Assembly (NCBI GenBank): GCA_944548615.1
Contig: OX155972.1
Location: forward strand, 10,289,161 to 10,353,160
Origin: Micropterix aruncella
Taxonomy: Eukaryota > Arthropoda > Insecta > Lepidoptera > Micropterigidae
Direction of reading: 5' to 3'
DNA: 64,000 bases
Below, piece by piece: positions 10,931-23,497 of this stretch. Below the pieces are notes generated by a model. It was given only the letters and a program-made list of their open reading frames with translations, did not search any database and was not told where the DNA came from. How positions within the stretch are numbered: the first letter of the stretch is position 1; each line of letters opens with the position of its first letter. The position numbers and the translations under genes were made by a program.

Positions 10931-12579
10931 TCATCAATCAATTATGTCTAATTAACCTGACTCCCTGGTATAAAACTAAAACATTAGGCATTTATGGTAA
11001 ATAAAAAAAAACGTATTTGCATATTTCCTGCGGTTTACGATCCCCTCCCAGCCCGCGACGCGATGCTTGACAAGCATGATTGATCGTCTAGAGAGCCCCT
11101 AATATCGGGCTGCAACTGTCGGAGTATTATTTTTTTCTTGTCGTCAATCTATTTCTCTTGCGAGTAAACAAATTTGCGAGACCGATCCGTTCCCGAATGA
11201 TTTAGGAAACTTTTCGACGCGAGAAAGATCTCCGAGCAGCGATAAAACTAAAAGATCAACAAGAGAATAGGTTAATAATCAAAAGGACCGGAAGTTCTTT
11301 GCTTTAGTTACCGTTGAAGAAGTTTGTTGCTTGTTTTGGGATCTCATCGCTCCGAGTCCCCTCGCAAATATCACCAACTTTGACATTTGGCCATCTCGCT
11401 GTAATCAATCTACGAACGAACGCGAAATCCTATATAATAAGCTGGATGAGTGTTTTCTTTTCTCGCGCAAAACACGAATATCCTTGAACGTATATGTTGA
11501 ACGTATAAAAACGTATATGAACGACTATCCTTGAACGTATATAACAACGAGATGAATTTAAATGCAGTATTTCTTCTAAATGACAATTTTACAATTAAAT
11601 CAATTCCATGCTGTTGATTTTATTATTCTAGTAACCATTTTAGTACCTTTAAGTTACATTGTTTTTTAAACCTAATAATATTTTTGATTATTTTATAACC
11701 TCTTGACTATTAATTGAATACTTTTTATTACCTATTTTTAAGTTAATGATATTAAACCTTTTTTTAATTATTAAAGGCAAAAATACTTCTTGCGAACGTT
11801 AGGCCATTTTATTTATTAAAGACAAAATACTTCTTGGTTAGGCCATTTTCAATTATACCGTATAATATATATTTATATCCTACCTACCTTCCCAATCAGT
11901 GAGAATTTACGCGCCGGCCGGACCAGACGTGCTTCTGTTTGAGTGTTCTCGTTATCGTGCAGTGATAGTAATTATCGCGTTCGTGAGCTGGCCAGCCGAA
12001 GATTTGGAGACATTTTTGGAGTGAAATTGCAGCAACGAATCGCACAAAAATAGAAAGGAGCGTAAACTTTGATTCCTTCTCCTCTCCACAATGATGCCTA
12101 TAATCCCTTTAAAATAACCAACCTTCCTCACAGTCCACTATATATATAAACCTAAACCCAACACCTTCATTTTATTATTGTATTTCCTGTATTTTCTTAA
12201 GTAAGTCTTAGAAACCTTTAAATATTGTAGTAATATATGCGGAAATTGACAACCGTTCATTTCACACTCCTCTCTGACGTACTGCTCTGTCTCGTTCATA
12301 TCAACTAATTACCGATTTTAGTTCAAGAGAAATGCAATCGAGCCCTATATGAATAAAACAAAGGTATGTATAAATATATTGATATAGCTATATTTTTCAT
12401 TTATTAATATTACTTTGTAATTATTATATATCAATCTGTAAATATTACCGACAATCGGCGTGCTCAGTACTTTTCTCTATACGCGTGTGTGTGTGTGTGT
12501 GTGCGTGTGTGTATGTGTAAGTATATGTTGGTGTGGGTATGTGTGTTTGTGTGCGTATCTGAGAGGGTATAACTTGGAT
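10931..12579. other. No gene seen; AT-rich DNA with a MITE end and a GT run
   Basis: About 12240-12345 matches one end of the terminal-inverted-repeat element at 38512-38788 (TTTTAGTTCA, AAATGCAATCGAGCCC). A (GT)n/(TATGTGTG) run occupies about 12484-12550. 11920-12080 is GC-richer but not recognised. Confidence 0.4.
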
Positions 12580-13015
12580 TGTCGACTACAGCGGGCGAGC
12601 CCGTCACCTCAGAAAGTTTTAACGATTATTCGTTCTATCTCCCTGGAAGTGAACGTAGAAGACTTGGGGACAAAACAGTCCACCGTCTAGCTACGCCACA
12701 AGCCCGTAAGAGGCCAACGCCTTAACCGCGAGATAGCCAGGAATGTTACCCGGCGGGCCGACACTCACGGCCTTACTTCCAATTGTGACCAGATTACTCC
12801 GATCTCTCGATTGGTTACGAGTTCGCGGTCCTCTCCCTTACGAAAAGGTGAAACGATGTTTACCAAATCTATCGCGGACCACAGCGTCCTTTGCCCGGCT
12901 GTTCACCCAGGATCGGATGGCCGATGGTCATTTCAAGAGCAGTCGCCGTAAGGTCCGCAACCACCCCCGCTCTATAGGAAACAGTATTGCTTCCAGACTC
13001 CCCCGACTGCTAGTC
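12580..13015 (+). repeat. GCR head module spanning the left palindrome edge
   Basis: It starts GTCGACTACAGCGGGCGAGC and runs to CCCCCGACTGCTAGTC. The palindrome begins inside it at 12923, so only its last ~93 bases are mirrored at 22994-23086. This shows the left flank is an ordinary GCR copy and the right arm was cut within it. Confidence 0.7.
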
Positions 13016-13019
13016 AGTT

Positions 13020-13690
13020 AGGGAGCTAATGGGCCCATGATGAGGTGGCCACGATGACCCATGTGTTCAGGGTCGGTCACACTCACGGGTCAACACCCAT
13101 CCGATGGCCTCCTCACATGGGGTGCGAACCTGGGTAGGACACTGGGTCAACCAGTCTCCCCTGGGAATCAAACCTCTGGCGCTCCTGGACGGTCTGCGCA
13201 CCGAGCGGCGCAAGCCAATCGACTGTGCTCTCCGACTAACAGTCGGGGGAGTTTGGGAACTGTATTGTTTCCTATAGAGCGGGGGTGGTTGTCTACCTTA
13301 CGGCGACTGCTCTTGAAATGACCTTTGGCCATCCGATCCCGGTTCAGAGTCGGGCAAAGGACGCCTTGGTCCGCGATAGATTCGGTGCACACCGTTTCAC
13401 CGCTTCGTAAGGGAGAGGACTGCGCAAGCGACCTCGAACTCGGAACCAAACGAGAGACCGGAGAAATCTGGTCACAATTGGAAGCAAGGGCGCGAGGGTC
13501 GGCCCGCCAGGTAACACTGGCTATCTCGCGGTAAGGCGTTGGCTTCTTGCGGGTTGTGACGTAGCTGGACGTTGGATTTGTTCTGTCCTAAGTCTTCTAC
13601 GTTCACTGCAGGGCGACAGAACGAGAAAATCGTTAAAACGTCCTGTGGTGACGGGCTCGCCCGTTGTAGTTGACACCGCAAGTTGCTAGT
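13020..13690 (-). repeat. GCR full copy in left arm (mirror 22319-22989)
   Basis: Tail module (GGGCCCATGATGAGGTGGCC to CTCTCCGACTAACAG) is followed by head module (TCGGGGGAGT to GGGCTCGCCCGTTGTAGT). Its reading frames on both strands reflect low stop density in GC-rich DNA. It is separated from the next unit by short CTAGTCAG repeats at about 13686-13706. Confidence 0.7.
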
Positions 13691-13714
13691 CAGCTAGTCA
13701 GCTACTGCCAGTTT

Positions 13715-13943
13715 TGGAGCTAACGGGCCCATCATGAGGTGGCCACGATGACCCATGTGTTCAGGGTCGGTAACACTCACGGGTGAACACCCATCCGACG
13801 GCCTCCACGAACGGGGCGCGAACCTGGGTAGGACTCTGGGGGGCCAGCCAGTTTCCCCCGGGAATCAAACCTCTGGCGCTCCTGGACGGTCTGCGCACCG
13901 AGCGGCGCAAGCCAATCGATTGTGCTCTCCGACCAACAGTTTA
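13715..13943 (-). repeat. GCR tail module in left arm (mirror 22066-22294)
   Basis: A tail module runs from GGAGCTAACGGGCCCATCAT to GCTCTCCGACCAACAG, where the hairpin-rich insert interrupts the unit exactly at the tail/head junction. Confidence 0.7.
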
Positions 13944-14373
13944 GTGGTTTCAAGGCGGCAGGTGAGGGTGGAGAACCCACCCACCGCCCGGGCAGTTATA
14001 ACGACGGTGGTCGTCTTATCTGCCCGGGATGTCATGCAACGACACCCCGCGCGTACCAGAAGGGTATACGCGCGGGGAATAAAGAAAGGTAGCCACCCCC
14101 CCGTTCCACCCCGAGAACCCATTTATTCAGTTTTAAGAAAAAAACAAGCATAAAAGCGTACAATTGCATACAAGCGAAATTAACAATTGAAAATTTTAAC
14201 ATTGAAATGCATGCGATCACAGAATAAAAATAGAAGTAAACATAATAATTTAAAAAAAAAACACTATAAAGAAACACAAATAATAATAATTGAAGATAAA
14301 AGAAGACAGGCAACCAAACACAGACAGGATGTCGAGGGGACTAAGTGGCTGGTGAGGGGTATGTAGACGAATG
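13944..14373 (-). mobile_element. Hairpin-rich 430-bp insert at the GCR junction (left arm)
   Basis: The insert splits a GCR unit. CCAACAG precedes it and CTAACAG closes it, so a target duplication of about 7-8 bases is likely. Read on the minus strand, a T-rich half with ACTGAATAAATGG is followed by three hairpins and an end in CCACTAAA. The hairpins are CCCCGCGCGTA/TACGCGCGGGG (14045-14077), CCCGGGCAG/CTGCCCGGG with an inner ACGAC/GTCGT stem (13987-14028), and GGGTGG/CCACCC (13966-13982). This could be a truncated LINE 3' end with a structured 3' UTR. The family is not recognised. Confidence 0.55.
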
Positions 14374-15060
14374 GGTCAACTAACAGTCGGGGGAGTCTGG
14401 GAACTGTATTGTTTCCTATAGAGCGGGGGTGGTTGCCTACCGTATGGCGACTGCTCTTGAAATGACCATTGGCCATCCGATCCTGGGTGAACAGCCGGGC
14501 AAAGGACGCCTTGGTCCGCGATAGATTCGGTATAATCCGTTTCACCGCTTCGTAAGGGAGAGGACTGTGCAAGCGACCTCGAACTCGGAACCAATCGAGA
14601 GACCGGAGAAATCTGGTCACAATTGGAAGTGAGGGCGCGAGTATCTCGAGCCCGCCGGGTTTATTCCTGGCTAACTCGCGGTAAGGCGTTGGACTCTCAC
14701 GGGTTGTGGCGTAGCTAGACGTTGGATTGTTATTATCCAAAGTCTTCTACGCTCACTGCAGGGCGATAGAACGAGTAATCGTTAAAACGTCCTATAGTGA
14801 CGGGCTCGCCTGTTGTAGCCAACACCGCAAGATGCTAGTCAGAGTGCACAGTCGAATGGCTTACACCGCACGGTGCGCAGACCGTCCAGGAGCGCTAGAA
14901 GGTTGATTCCCAGGGAAACTGACCATAAGGCCAGAGTCCTACCCAGGCTCGCATTTCATGCGTGGAGGCCGTCGGATAGGTGTTGACCCGTTAGTGTGAC
15001 CAACCCTGAACAGAATGGGTCTTCGTGGTCAACAAGGGCCCATTAACTCCCTCTGAGAGG
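14374..15060. repeat. GCR copy with inverted head: head (-) then tail (+) (mirror 20949-21635)
   Basis: 14374-14828 is a head module in minus orientation ending in the family 5' end. 14829-15060 is a tail module in plus orientation from TAGTCAGAGTGCACAGTCG to GGGCCCATTAACTCCC. The head's 5' terminus abuts the tail start. The same head-minus/tail-plus junction recurs at 28354-28716. Confidence 0.7.
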
Positions 15061-15327
15061 GTATGTGAGGGTAAGACATTGCAGTCACATTACATGGAAA
15101 ATGCGTTTTTCTTCGCATAATATTTAATAAATTATGATCAATACAAGTGGCGATCAATTTTTGTATTATTTTCAAAGCAAATAGATTCTAAAAAGTGGTT
15201 CTCTGTGAAAATCACCCCTACAGATTATTTCGCTACTATACAGACCACTAGGTACGCAAACAACTCCGAAACGTGTCAGTTATTCAAGTAATGTAAAACC
15301 CCATTAAACAATTATTATTCACTCTGT
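15061..15327. other. AT-rich part of left arm, no gene
   Basis: Unique to the palindrome (mirror about 20682-20948). It contains the two arm-to-arm mismatches that I saw. No motif is recognised. Confidence 0.4.
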
Positions 15328-15628
15328 TTAATATTTCTGTATACTTTGCATAAAGGATTGTCGAGACGTTTGGTACGCTTTTATCTTGGCGTTAAATCTG
15401 AACTGGCGCTCAGTGGAGTTTTCTGTTTTTCTTTTAGCAAGAGGGATTCCAGGAGGAGATATATTATTTCCTACATGACACGATGCCAAGCTGCTAACAA
15501 CCGATGCTTCCCTGCCGAGTGCATTTGTCATCTGACGCCTCTGAAATAATTCAGATAGCTGGCAAGCATCAATGCAGGGATCTGCTAACTTGAGATCAAG
15601 GCGGTCAAGAGAGAATAATAAAACATTA
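15328..15628 (-). pseudogene. Protein-like ORF fragment in left arm (mirror)
   Basis: It encodes the same residues as 20381-20681, on the minus strand. No amino-acid difference between the two was seen. Its upstream side is again lost in (TA)n. Confidence 0.4.
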
Positions 15629-15630
15629 TA

Positions 15631-16287
<657 letters not shown>

Positions 16288-16808
16288 ATATTTTAAGTGT
16301 GTAAATTTTTTAAAATTATTTTCAATAATATATAAAATTAGATTCATGAAAAGTTACTTATCTGGGGTCCTGGTGGACCAGAAACATTTAAACGATAGTT
16401 AATGTCCTCTTTAAATACTTAGGGCAGCGGCACCTGTTTCCGCAATTGATAACCTATGATGTTCTTAGTTATTGCAGCCGAATTACTGTATGCCCTTGGA
16501 TGTAATACGTATAGGAGGATGGTTTCTGTAACAGAAATGGATGTTAGTAACTTATTTTAGAAGAAATTATATGATTGAGAATATTTCGACACTAGTCGTA
16601 TTCATCTCTATGACATTTCTGATAGAACAACTTTTTCAAAATTTAAATTTAAAAAAAACTGAACATAGAGAAATGGGTTAATAATATTTTGCAATATCGT
16701 TATAAATGCACTATAACCGACCTTGAAAAACATTATTAATAATGATTTTTAAATGAAAAATATTAATAAGCTTTTAATGAATATGTCTGAACAAATATAA
16801 TTACTGTA

Positions 16809-19673
16809 TTAATTTTGCCTATTCAGACCGGGACCCTTGCAAGCGCCTAAAATATTTATAAAAGCCAACTCCCAAGATTTAACGTCTCTTTCTTTAGCGT
16901 TATCGCCAAGGCACTTAATAATTTTTACTTTAAAACAATTATCAAAAGTTAAATTGTGTGCCTTAGCATGCAATGCTATTGGAAGTTGACTTTCATTGCC
17001 TACGCTGGCCCTGTGATTATTTAACCTAATGCTAAGAGGTGTAGTTGTTTCCCCAATATAAAATGCATTGCAGGTCTGGCAAAGTAATTGATATACAATA
17101 TTTTTTGAAATGCAACTACTATTAAAAGGAACTCTGTAACTGTTGGGAGTGTTAGGACTAGTAAAATAAATGCTTCGATCTAATAAAGGACATGTTTTAC
17201 AACGTGATCGACCGCAAGGCTGTAGGCCCAAATTTTTGTTAGTACTAAGATAATTTCGATTATTTTTATTAAGTATTGATTTTAAATTAGGAGGTTTTCG
17301 AAATGATAAAATTGGTGGTATATCTAATAAACCTTTGGTTGATGGGTCGTTAGCTATAATAGGGAATAAATCTGCTAAAATTGGTCGCAGTTTCTCAGTG
17401 CCAGGAAAATAAGTAGTACTTAGAAAGATTTTATTTTGATTTAAATTTGACACCAATTTAGGTTTAGGTGAAAATTTTGTTTCGGAATTTATTATATTTT
17501 TATCTAACAAAGAGGCAGGATAATTTCTTTCTATTAGTGATTTTTTAAGATTAGAAAGGTACTTATCTAGATTTTCTTTATTATTAATTAAACGGTGTCC
17601 GCGAATGGACATTGAATATGGAATTGACTTTTTGGTATGAAACGGATGACAGCTATCGAAATGTAGGTATTGCTCTTTGTTTGTAGGTTTTATATGAATT
17701 GCAGTTTTAATGGTGCCTTCGGATAGAGTTAGATCAACGTCTAAGAATGTAATTTGATTTTCTGATATAGTGTATGTAAAATCTAAGGGTCCGAAATTAT
17801 TTAAATCTGTAAGGAAGTCAGTGAGTGTGTCATGTCCATGTGGCCAAAACAATATAATATCATCAATAAACCTATACCACATTAGTGGTTGTAAATTTTG
17901 AGTAAGAAGAAATTTATTTTCTAATAACCCCATGAAAAGATTCGCATAAGAAGGAGCCATTCTTGTTCCCATTGCTGTACCTTTAATTTGGAGATAAAAT
18001 TCATCCTCAAAAGAAAAAGCATTCTTAGTGAGGACGAATTCAGCCAACTTACAAAGAAAATTTGTAGAAGGAATTTGGGGGCTGGGCCTTTGATTAAGGT
18101 AATGGGAAATCGCTTCTAAGCCTAAATCATGGGGAATATTAGTATAAAGGGAGACAGCGTCAATTGTAACAAGTAATAAGTTGTCAGTCTTAGGAATTGT
18201 GGTATTTTTTAGAATCTCGATGAAATGGTAACTATCTTTAATGTGTGACTTTAGATTTTTTACAAATGGCTGTAGAAAGTAATCGACAAAAGCTGAAATT
18301 CTTTCTGTGGGTGAGTTAAAACTAGCTACTATCGGTCTTCCTGGATTATTAGGTTTATGAATTTTTGGTAATAAGTAAAAATTTGGTGTTCTGATAGGGT
18401 TAGGAATTAAAGTGTTAACATCTTCATCTGATAATTTTTCAATGGTTTTTTGTTGTTCAATATATTTTTTTATTGTATTAGCAAAATTTTGATTCGGATC
18501 ACTATATAATTTTTTATAGGAAGTTTCGTCTCTGAGTTGCCTCAAACCTTCAGCTACATAGTCTGTTTTATTAAGGATGACTGTAGTTGAACCTTTATCA
18601 GCTGGCAAAATGATGATATTGGTATCTTTGCTTAGATTGTTAAGAGCTGAAAGTTCATCAGATGTTAAGTTAGGTGTAGGTTTGAGGCTGTTTAAAAATG
18701 TTGGTTGTGTAACTTTGTTCATTAAAACTGTAATAAATATTTCTACATGATGATTTTTTGGAAGAGAGGGTGGCTCTTTATTAGAATATTGTCGAAATTT
18801 TGCCAGTGCGTCATGTAATTTACTATTATTACCATTTTTGTCCCTTGAATGCCAAAACTCACGCCATCTCAAATTACGACAAAATTTTGCTATATCATTT
18901 CCAAAACTAAAATGGTCAACTTTGGGAGTTGGTGTGAAATTTAGCCCTTTAGATAAAACTGAATATTCATTATGGTTTATAATTTTTGAGGACAAGTTTT
19001 TTACGACAAGTCTATCGGTATTTATAGGAACCTGTGCAGCATTAGAATTTGTAACTGATGATATCAAATTTTCAATAATTGGGATTTCTAAAGGAACTTG
19101 TGTAGGTTCGGGATGCATATCTGCATGAGAATAATTGTTTATAAAATGACGATTAGCTGAGAATTTGTTTTGTGATGAATATAAGGGAATGTTTTCGTTA
19201 TTGTTATAATTTGAAACAGGATTTGAATTATATCTTGTATAATTTTGTTGTGTAGAGTTGTTGATTTCGTGAAAAATTTGTAAATTATGAAACTTATTTT
19301 CGTGTTTTAGCCTAATATTGTTTAAATCAATTACAGAACTGCTAACTATTTCACTAGCATATATATAATGCATTGGAGAATACATTTCTATCAAATCAAC
19401 ATAATATATAAGAGACCTTAAATGTTTATCTACCAAAACTTTGTATTCATTGTGTAAAACAAATGTAATCTCCATTGCATAATTAAACCTTAAAGTGTGG
19501 AAATTATATTGGATTTCTGGACTTATAGCTGAGAAAGGAAATTTAGGTATTAACCCTTTGGGACATATATGATTATTTAGACATTTTGACAGATATTCTA
19601 CATGTCCTGTAAATTGTGATGCTTTACGAGAATGATAATTAACCTGATTTAACCAATAATTATATTCGTTCAT
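16809..19673 (-). CDS. Penelope-like retroelement protein: reverse transcriptase plus GIY-YIG endonuclease
   Basis: An intact 954-codon frame runs from ATG at 19673-19671 to TAA at 16811-16809. Residues 1-240 are unassigned and Asn-rich. LNFTPTP (245-250) opens the conserved region. RT blocks: LPADKGSTTVI (356-366), LPKIHKP...GRPIVA (435-450), TIDAVSLYTNIP (503-514, motif A Asp), KGTAMGTRMAPSYANLF (564-580, motif B), YRFIDDI (600-606, catalytic DD) and ITFLDVDL (641-648). Then comes a cysteine motif CGRSRCKTC (820-828) and a C-terminal GIY-YIG domain: IVYQLL...FYIGET (859-876), Arg883, His887 and Glu935. This order defines endonuclease-containing Penelope-like elements, which reverse-transcribe at nicked DNA. 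The cysteine motif suggests a Neptune-like clade (inference). The gene alone fills the palindrome loop, with about 58 bases of flank on each side. Confidence 0.92.
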   Translation of the reverse strand: MNEYNYWLNQVNYHSRKASQFTGHVEYLSKCLNNHICPKGLIPKFPFSAISPEIQYNFHTLRFNYAMEITFVLHNEYKVLVDKHLRSLIYYVDLIEMYSPMHYIYASEIVSSSVIDLNNIRLKHENKFHNLQIFHEINNSTQQNYTRYNSNPVSNYNNNENIPLYSSQNKFSANRHFINNYSHADMHPEPTQVPLEIPIIENLISSVTNSNAAQVPINTDRLVVKNLSSKIINHNEYSVLSKGLNFTPTPKVDHFSFGNDIAKFCRNLRWREFWHSRDKNGNNSKLHDALAKFRQYSNKEPPSLPKNHHVEIFITVLMNKVTQPTFLNSLKPTPNLTSDELSALNNLSKDTNIIILPADKGSTTVILNKTDYVAEGLRQLRDETSYKKLYSDPNQNFANTIKKYIEQQKTIEKLSDEDVNTLIPNPIRTPNFYLLPKIHKPNNPGRPIVASFNSPTERISAFVDYFLQPFVKNLKSHIKDSYHFIEILKNTTIPKTDNLLLVTIDAVSLYTNIPHDLGLEAISHYLNQRPSPQIPSTNFLCKLAEFVLTKNAFSFEDEFYLQIKGTAMGTRMAPSYANLFMGLLENKFLLTQNLQPLMWYRFIDDIILFWPHGHDTLTDFLTDLNNFGPLDFTYTISENQITFLDVDLTLSEGTIKTAIHIKPTNKEQYLHFDSCHPFHTKKSIPYSMSIRGHRLINNKENLDKYLSNLKKSLIERNYPASLLDKNIINSETKFSPKPKLVSNLNQNKIFLSTTYFPGTEKLRPILADLFPIIANDPSTKGLLDIPPILSFRKPPNLKSILNKNNRNYLSTNKNLGLQPCGRSRCKTCPLLDRSIYFTSPNTPNSYRVPFNSSCISKNIVYQLLCQTCNAFYIGETTTPLSIRLNNHRASVGNESQLPIALHAKAHNLTFDNCFKVKIIKCLGDNAKERDVKSWELAFINILGACKGPGLNRQN

Positions 19674-20193
19674 AGTGATACATGTGATAGCAAAATAAGT
19701 AAGTAAAAAGTGTAAAATTGTTTATATTTTGAAAATCATTATTAATAATGTTTTTCAAGGTCGGTTATAGTGCATTTATAACGATATTGCAAAATATTAT
19801 TAACCCATTTCTCTATGTTCAGTTTTTTTTAAATTTAAATTTTGAAAAAGTTGTTCTATCAGAAATGTCATAGAGATGAATACGACTAGTGTCGAAATAT
19901 TCTCAATCATATAATTTCTTCTAAAATAAGTTACTAACATCCATTTCTGTTACAGAAACCATCCTCCTATACGTATTACATCCAAGGGCATACAGTAATT
20001 CGGCTGCAATAACTAAGAACATCATAGGTTATCAATTGCGGAAACAGGTGCCGCTGCCCTAAGTATTTAAAGAGGACATTAACTATCGTTTAAATGTTTC
20101 TGGTCCACCAGGACCCCAGATAAGTAACTTTTCATGAATCTAATTTTATATATTATTGAAAATAATTTTAAAAAATTTACACACTTAAAATAT

Positions 20194-20681
<488 letters not shown>

Positions 20682-20948
20682 ACAGAGTGAATAATAATTG
20701 TTTAATGGGGTTTTACATTACTTGAATAACTGACACGTTTCGGAGTTGTTTGCGTACCTAGTGGTCTGTATAGTAGCGAAATAATCAGTAGGGGTGATTT
20801 TCACAGAGAACCACTTTTTAGAATCTATTTGCTTTGAAAATAATACAAAAATTGATCGCCACTTGTATTGATCATAATTTATTAAATATTATGCGAAGAA
20901 AAACGCATTTTCCATGTATTGTGACTGCAATGTCTTACCCTCACATAC

Positions 20949-22989
20949 CCTCTCAGAGGGAGTTAATGGGCCCTTGTTGACCACGAAGACCCATTCTGTT
21001 CAGGGTTGGTCACACTAACGGGTCAACACCTATCCGACGGCCTCCACGCATGAAATGCGAGCCTGGGTAGGACTCTGGCCTTATGGTCAGTTTCCCTGGG
21101 AATCAACCTTCTAGCGCTCCTGGACGGTCTGCGCACCGTGCGGTGTAAGCCATTCGACTGTGCACTCTGACTAGCATCTTGCGGTGTTGGCTACAACAGG
21201 CGAGCCCGTCACTATAGGACGTTTTAACGATTACTCGTTCTATCGCCCTGCAGTGAGCGTAGAAGACTTTGGATAATAACAATCCAACGTCTAGCTACGC
21301 CACAACCCGTGAGAGTCCAACGCCTTACCGCGAGTTAGCCAGGAATAAACCCGGCGGGCTCGAGATACTCGCGCCCTCACTTCCAATTGTGACCAGATTT
21401 CTCCGGTCTCTCGATTGGTTCCGAGTTCGAGGTCGCTTGCACAGTCCTCTCCCTTACGAAGCGGTGAAACGGATTATACCGAATCTATCGCGGACCAAGG
21501 CGTCCTTTGCCCGGCTGTTCACCCAGGATCGGATGGCCAATGGTCATTTCAAGAGCAGTCGCCATACGGTAGGCAACCACCCCCGCTCTATAGGAAACAA
21601 TACAGTTCCCAGACTCCCCCGACTGTTAGTTGACCCATTCGTCTACATACCCCTCACCAGCCACTTAGTCCCCTCGACATCCTGTCTGTGTTTGGTTGCC
21701 TGTCTTCTTTTATCTTCAATTATTATTATTTGTGTTTCTTTATAGTGTTTTTTTTTTAAATTATTATGTTTACTTCTATTTTTATTCTGTGATCGCATGC
21801 ATTTCAATGTTAAAATTTTCAATTGTTAATTTCGCTTGTATGCAATTGTACGCTTTTATGCTTGTTTTTTTCTTAAAACTGAATAAATGGGTTCTCGGGG
21901 TGGAACGGGGGGGTGGCTACCTTTCTTTATTCCCCGCGCGTATACCCTTCTGGTACGCGCGGGGTGTCGTTGCATGACATCCCGGGCAGATAAGACGACC
22001 ACCGTCGTTATAACTGCCCGGGCGGTGGGTGGGTTCTCCACCCTCACCTGCCGCCTTGAAACCACTAAACTGTTGGTCGGAGAGCACAATCGATTGGCTT
22101 GCGCCGCTCGGTGCGCAGACCGTCCAGGAGCGCCAGAGGTTTGATTCCCGGGGGAAACTGGCTGGCCCCCCAGAGTCCTACCCAGGTTCGCGCCCCGTTC
22201 GTGGAGGCCGTCGGATGGGTGTTCACCCGTGAGTGTTACCGACCCTGAACACATGGGTCATCGTGGCCACCTCATGATGGGCCCGTTAGCTCCAAAACTG
22301 GCAGTAGCTGACTAGCTGACTAGCAACTTGCGGTGTCAACTACAACGGGCGAGCCCGTCACCACAGGACGTTTTAACGATTTTCTCGTTCTGTCGCCCTG
22401 CAGTGAACGTAGAAGACTTAGGACAGAACAAATCCAACGTCCAGCTACGTCACAACCCGCAAGAAGCCAACGCCTTACCGCGAGATAGCCAGTGTTACCT
22501 GGCGGGCCGACCCTCGCGCCCTTGCTTCCAATTGTGACCAGATTTCTCCGGTCTCTCGTTTGGTTCCGAGTTCGAGGTCGCTTGCGCAGTCCTCTCCCTT
22601 ACGAAGCGGTGAAACGGTGTGCACCGAATCTATCGCGGACCAAGGCGTCCTTTGCCCGACTCTGAACCGGGATCGGATGGCCAAAGGTCATTTCAAGAGC
22701 AGTCGCCGTAAGGTAGACAACCACCCCCGCTCTATAGGAAACAATACAGTTCCCAAACTCCCCCGACTGTTAGTCGGAGAGCACAGTCGATTGGCTTGCG
22801 CCGCTCGGTGCGCAGACCGTCCAGGAGCGCCAGAGGTTTGATTCCCAGGGGAGACTGGTTGACCCAGTGTCCTACCCAGGTTCGCACCCCATGTGAGGAG
22901 GCCATCGGATGGGTGTTGACCCGTGAGTGTGACCGACCCTGAACACATGGGTCATCGTGGCCACCTCATCATGGGCCCATTAGCTCCCT
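20949..22989. repeat. GCR module chain in right arm
   Basis: Mirror of 13020-15060: tail (-) 20949-21180, head (+) 21181-21635, insert 21636-22065, tail (+) 22066-22294, full copy (+) 22319-22989. A 158-codon frame at 21269-21745 covers one head module and runs into the insert. I regard it as family background unless codon-level selection is shown. Confidence 0.7.
21636..22065 (+). mobile_element. Hairpin-rich 430-bp insert (right arm mirror)
   Basis: This is the exact mirror of 13944-14373, read on the plus strand from GACCCATTCG to CCACTAAA. Being present at the same place in both arms, it entered before the inverted duplication or was copied by conversion. Confidence 0.6.
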
Positions 22990-23081
22990 AACTGACTAGC
23001 AGTCGGGGGAGTCTGGAAGCAATACTGTTTCCTATAGAGCGGGGGTGGTTGCGGACCTTACGGCGACTGCTCTTGAAATGA

Positions 23082-23469
<388 letters not shown>

Positions 23470-23497
23470 ATCAAACCAAATAGAAATATTTTTTTCA

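Noticed and set aside
13061..13321. Several 60-130-codon frames in GCR copies as genes
   Set aside because: Both strands are open at once in GC-rich repeat DNA, and most begin at arbitrary points. Only the shared head frame is kept, as a low-interest finding.
20100..20130. Possible hammerhead ribozyme near the Penelope-like gene (GGTCC-TGGT-GGACC followed by AGAAAC on the minus strand; mirror near 16358-16380)
   Set aside because: Penelope-like elements can carry hammerheads, but the required CUGANGA core is not present (CTGGGG instead), so only a simple hairpin is supported.
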